NCBI GenBank assembly: GCA_021813595.1
Contig: JAKAKF010000022.1
Span: forward strand, 1 to 7,482
Direction: 5' to 3'
DNA length: 7,482 nt
Origin: a bacterium
GTDB lineage: Bacteria > SZUA-79 > Acidulodesulfobacterales > Acidulodesulfobacteraceae
Shown: positions 5,984 to 7,482 of the stretch, one piece after another
How the letters are laid out: every line of letters begins with the position of its first letter
How positions within the stretch are numbered: position 1 is the first letter of the stretch
The notes under the pieces: model-generated
The model's input: the letters and a program-made list of their open reading frames with translations, nothing else
Told to the model about the DNA's origin: nothing
Database searches by the model: none
Made by a program: the position numbers and the translations under genes

Positions 5984-6400
5984 ATGTTAAATATGAATAA
6001 TACCGCATTAAATCTTGACGGCGTGATATTCGATTACGAAAAGACCTTTCAAAAAGAAGCGTTGAAACTCGGATTTGAAGCTTCGGTTAAGCATCTCGAA
6101 ATTTATAATATGTCAGAACGGTATGAAATCCCGCAAGAGCAGATCTCCTTAATAAATTCAAGAATAGATTTTTCAGATATGGAAATATTTGACGAGGTTG
6201 CAAATTTAAAGCATTATATCAAAGATATTAAATGTTTTATAGCATCAAGTCCGGAAGAAGCTCTGGATTTAAGGAAATTAAACATATCCAAAATATTCGG
6301 CAAAGATATTCCGATATATCATGCCAATTCTAAAGAAAAACACAGAATTATTTCCGAACTTGAAATAAATTTTAATATTATTTTATCCTCATACTGCTAA
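5984..6400 (+). CDS. truncated HAD-like hydrolase, probably inactive
   Basis: A 138-residue frame matching the first two-thirds of a haloacid-dehalogenase-like phosphatase. Motif I appears as ALNLDGVIFD (8-17), motif II as CFIASS (84-89) and the motif III lysine in NSKEKHRII. Two faults are visible. The nucleophilic first Asp of the D-x-D pair is Asn10 (AAT; one base change from GAT). The reading frame ends after SELEI in unrelated residues (NFNIILSSYC), so the motif IV acidic pair is missing. The related fragment at 3940-4202 shows what is lost (YFIDDYN). The tail overlaps the convergent 203-residue gene by 23 bases, suggesting that a recombination joint cut the gene here. ATG at 5984 or 5993 could start it; no clear ribosome binding site. 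It lies 14 bases after the NERD gene. Likely a decaying gene. Confidence 0.65.
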   Translation: MLNMNNTALNLDGVIFDYEKTFQKEALKLGFEASVKHLEIYNMSERYEIPQEQISLINSRIDFSDMEIFDEVANLKHYIKDIKCFIASSPEEALDLRKLNISKIFGKDIPIYHANSKEKHRIISELEINFNIILSSYC

Positions 6401-6989
6401 GATTAGAGCCGTCCCATCCAAACTGCACCCATTCTTTGGTTATATCTATGCTTGGATGGTAATATGACTTAGAAACTTTACCGTCAGGGTATATTACAAT
6501 AAGAAAAAGACCAGGAAAATTAATCATGCATTGGCATTTTATTTTTTTAGAGTAATCCTTTGCTAAATTAATTGCTTCTTCTTCTGAAACCATTCCGCCG
6601 AAAGAATATGTTGAATATATGCCCGGTATTAAACGGACTGTGCACGCAGAAGCTTTTCTTGGTATTTTTATAGCAGCTTCATAATCTAATTTGTCTAATT
6701 CTAATAAGGATAATAAAGTATCTATATCTACGTTAATTACTTGTAAATATTTTCTTGGAATAGGTTTTTCCAGTTTCTGCCATTCTTCAAGATGTTTTTT
6801 AAACTTTTCGAGCTTAGCGTATCCTGAAGCGTAAGCGATATCTTTTATGTCTTTTCCTGATTTTTGATGCTGCGATAAAAGATAGTCTTTTACATGCTTG
6901 CAATACACATAATTTTCTACTTCGTTTTGCGGATTACTAAATAAAGTTAAATTTAATTGTAAATCTGAAACTTCTTGAAATTTGTCCAT
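6378..6989 (-). CDS. uncharacterised 203-residue protein under SAM-II riboswitch control
   Basis: A 203-residue soluble protein without a recognised enzymatic motif. Residues about 44-98 (SGKDIKDIAYASGYAKLEKF, then IPRKYLQVINVDIDTLLSLL) have the rhythm of an XRE-like helical domain. After this comes a short basic linker and a second domain at about 112-182, rich in strands (CTVRLIPGIYSTYSF; MINFPGLFLIVIYPDGKV), with a Cys-x-Cys at 152-154. It recalls unannotated proteins seen in deltaproteobacterial genomes, but that is memory, not a search. The start is firm: AAGGAG six bases before ATG. The gene lies 56 bases after the second terminator of a tandem SAM-II leader and is the only gene seen in that transcription unit, so its expression should fall when SAM is abundant. 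No known function links it to methionine metabolism. It ends 23 bases inside the convergent HAD gene. Confidence 0.8.
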   Translation of the reverse strand: MDKFQEVSDLQLNLTLFSNPQNEVENYVYCKHVKDYLLSQHQKSGKDIKDIAYASGYAKLEKFKKHLEEWQKLEKPIPRKYLQVINVDIDTLLSLLELDKLDYEAAIKIPRKASACTVRLIPGIYSTYSFGGMVSEEEAINLAKDYSKKIKCQCMINFPGLFLIVIYPDGKVSKSYYHPSIDITKEWVQFGWDGSNLSSMRIK

Positions 6990-7002
6990 GATTTTCTCCT
7001 TG

Positions 7003-7023
7003 CCGGAAGTTAAAATTTTCCGG
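7003..7023 (-). other. small hairpin just before the ribosome binding site of the 203-residue gene
   Basis: CCGGAA and TTCCGG form a perfect 6-bp stem with a 9-base loop directly upstream of the AAGGAG of the 203-residue gene. It has no following T run, so it is not a terminator. It may shield the 5' end of read-through mRNA or keep the ribosome binding site open. Confidence 0.45.
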
Positions 7024-7044
7024 AATAGTTAATTTCATTAGACC

Positions 7045-7083
7045 AAAAAACCCAGTGACCTAGGAAACTTAAGCCACCGGGTT
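7045..7083 (-). terminator. intrinsic terminator 2, expression platform of riboswitch 2
   Basis: On the minus strand, AACCCGGTGGC (7083-7073) pairs with GTCACTGGGTT (7059-7049) as an 11-bp stem with two G-U pairs and a 13-base loop. It runs straight into a T6 tract (7050-7045). It lies six bases after the second aptamer tail. An alternative 6-bp pairing, AAGCCA of the aptamer tail (7093-7088) with TGGCTT (7076-7071), would open the base-proximal part of the terminator arm, which makes it a candidate antiterminator. Confidence 0.85.
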
Positions 7084-7088
7084 TCATT

Positions 7089-7140
7089 GGCTTTTTAGCT
7101 TCTTGTTAAGGCGGCTGCAATATGCTCCTAAATCCCCGCC
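7089..7140 (-). promoter_or_regulatory. SAM-II-type riboswitch aptamer, copy 2
   Basis: Minus-strand RNA from 7140 to 7089 matches the SAM-II (metA/SAM-alpha) aptamer. P1 is GGCGG (7140-7136) with CCGCC (7114-7110). The loop begins GGATTT and ends in the conserved TATTGCAGCC, and the linker TTAACAAGAA leads to the hallmark tail GCTAAAAAG. Compared with the well-known metX aptamer, the landmarks GATTT, TATTGCA and GCTAAAAAG are all in order and at the right distances. The loop GG and tail CC could form the pseudoknot pairing where the reference uses CC and GG, a compensating change. SAM binding would lock the tail into the pseudoknot and favour terminator 2. SAM-V shares this core, so that subclass is an alternative. 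Confidence 0.88.
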
Positions 7141-7160
7141 ATTAAAAATCTATATAAAAT

Positions 7161-7187
7161 AAAAAAACCCGCACTAAAAGCGCGGGT
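7161..7187 (-). terminator. intrinsic terminator 1, expression platform of riboswitch 1
   Basis: On the minus strand ACCCGCGC (7187-7180), loop TTTTA and GTGCGGGT (7174-7167) make a compact 8-bp stem with one G-U pair, followed by T7 (7167-7161). It lies 16 bases after the first aptamer tail. The aptamer tail GTGCTAAAA (7216-7208) can pair with TTTTAGTGC (7179-7171) of the terminator loop and 3' arm over nine positions, including two G-U pairs. This would prevent the terminator when the tail is free. Confidence 0.88.
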
Positions 7188-7203
7188 AATATAATTAAAC
7201 CAA

Positions 7204-7257
7204 CGTTTTTTAGCACATTTATTAAGCGGAAGCAATATACTTCAAATCACCGCTTTT
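7204..7257 (-). promoter_or_regulatory. SAM-II-type riboswitch aptamer, copy 1
   Basis: Minus-strand RNA from 7257 to 7204 closely follows SAM-II. P1 is AAGCGG (7255-7250) with CCGCTT (7229-7224). The loop begins TGATTTG and ends TATTGC. The linker TTAATAAATGT is nearly that of the metX aptamer, and the tail is GCTAAAAAACG. It is closely related to copy 2 but differs at many stem and loop positions while keeping P1 pairing, so both appear to be maintained. It is the first aptamer after the promoter, with a leader of about 47 bases. It probably acts with terminator 1 to stop transcription when SAM is bound. Confidence 0.9.
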
Positions 7258-7310
7258 ATTCTTATTTCTTAATTTCAATTATTTAATTATTATCTTTACT
7301 TCTTAATTAA

Positions 7311-7339
7311 TTTATATCACTAATATTTATGGTTGTCAA
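7311..7339 (-). promoter_or_regulatory. consensus sigma70 promoter of the tandem riboswitch transcript
   Basis: On the minus strand TTGACA (7339-7334) is a perfect -35. It is followed by a 17-base spacer and TATAAA (7316-7311), five of six to the -10 consensus. Transcription would start near 7304, in front of riboswitch copy 1. This is the best promoter in the window and implies strong constitutive initiation, with control left to the riboswitches. Confidence 0.8.
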
Positions 7340-7344
7340 GTATA

Positions 7345-7374
7345 TTGAATTATACTGTTAATAACTTTTAAAAT
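7345..7374 (+). promoter_or_regulatory. possible promoter for the right-edge gene
   Basis: TTGAAT (7345-7350), 18 bases and TAAAAT (7369-7374) form a fair plus-strand promoter that would start a transcript near 7381, about 95 bases before the ATG at 7475. It is back to back with the minus-strand riboswitch promoter. Its -10 falls within the first copy of the 21-base direct repeat, so a repeat-binding protein could control it. Confidence 0.4.
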
Positions 7375-7406
7375 GTCTATAGATAAATAACTTTTAAAAT
7401 GTCTAT
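7360..7406. repeat. perfect 21-base direct repeat, two copies, 26-base period
   Basis: Bases 7360-7380 and 7386-7406 are identical over 21 bases (beginning AATAACTTTTAAAATG) and are separated by AGATA. The match ends sharply on both sides. Paired direct repeats upstream of a start codon suggest a protein-binding operator or iteron-like array. A local tandem duplication is the simple alternative. Confidence 0.75.
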
Positions 7407-7432
7407 TCCTTAACTAAAAATCATAATAAAAT

Positions 7433-7473
7433 AGCGGATAACACCATAACGCAAATTAAGGAGGTTATCCGCT
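7433..7473 (+). promoter_or_regulatory. 10-bp hairpin with the Shine-Dalgarno in its loop
   Basis: AGCGGATAAC (7433-7442) and GTTATCCGCT (7464-7473) are perfect inverted repeats flanking a 21-base loop. The Shine-Dalgarno AAGGAGG (7458-7464) lies at the end of that loop with its last G in the stem, and the ATG follows one base after the stem. The stem would fill the space between the ribosome binding site and start codon, so translation initiation is likely sensitive to this fold. It could also be a DNA operator. Confidence 0.7.
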
Positions 7474-7474
7474 T

Positions 7475-7482
7475 ATGAAAAT
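7475..7482 (+). CDS. start of a plus-strand gene, product unknown
   Basis: ATG AAA at 7475 begins a gene that leaves the window after two full codons. It is called a gene because of the near-perfect AAGGAGG ten bases upstream and the structured leader. Nothing can be said about the product. It is divergent from the riboswitch-controlled unit. Confidence 0.6.

Noticed and set aside
3940..6400. HAD copies as terminal inverted repeats of an insertion sequence
   Set aside because: They are diverged coding fragments, not matched ends, and no transposase or target-site duplication is visible.
7045..7260. The 7045-7260 structures as a CRISPR, attenuator peptide leader or transposon end
   Set aside because: No leader peptide with methionine codons or repeat-spacer pattern is present, and the ordered SAM-II landmarks explain the sequence better.

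Overview
The window is AT-rich bacterial DNA. The genes are short and closely packed, with AAGGAG-type ribosome binding sites and TTGACA/TATAAT-type promoters. The lineage cannot be fixed from the sequence alone. SAM-II-type riboswitches and the look of the 203-residue protein at 6378-6989 point loosely to a proteobacterial, perhaps low-GC deltaproteobacteria-like, organism; this is a weak inference.

Layout. (1) 1-3341 is an ordinary metabolic and regulatory block. It starts with the N-terminus of a class I methyltransferase (minus) behind its own promoter. Next is a tight minus-strand operon of Tam-like methyltransferase, GNAT acetyltransferase and isochorismatase-like hydrolase. Divergent from the operon is a LysR-type regulator (plus), and the two share a 238-base intergenic region containing a perfect dyad. 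(2) 3342-6400 is an accessory-looking stretch, strongly AT-rich between genes. It holds two small hypothetical ORFs, a frameshifted C-terminal fragment of a HAD-like phosphatase gene (minus), an unrecognised 89-residue protein (minus), a long AT-rich divergent spacer, a NERD-domain nuclease-like protein (plus) and a second, truncated HAD-like gene (plus). The two HAD remnants are related copies in inverted orientation, one at each side of this segment. (3) 6378-7482 holds a minus-strand transcription unit in which a consensus promoter is followed by two tandem SAM-II-type riboswitch aptamers. Each aptamer has its own intrinsic terminator. The downstream gene encodes a 203-residue protein of unknown function. 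At the right edge a plus-strand gene begins. Its strong Shine-Dalgarno lies in the loop of a perfect 10-bp hairpin, and a perfect 21-base direct repeat lies upstream.

How it works together. The LysR gene probably controls itself and the divergent operon. The tandem riboswitch leader should shut off the 203-residue gene when S-adenosylmethionine is plentiful. In both units the 3' tail of the aptamer can pair with part of the terminator stem or loop, which gives a ready antiterminator. This tandem leader in front of a gene with no recognised link to methionine or SAM metabolism is the most notable element of the window.
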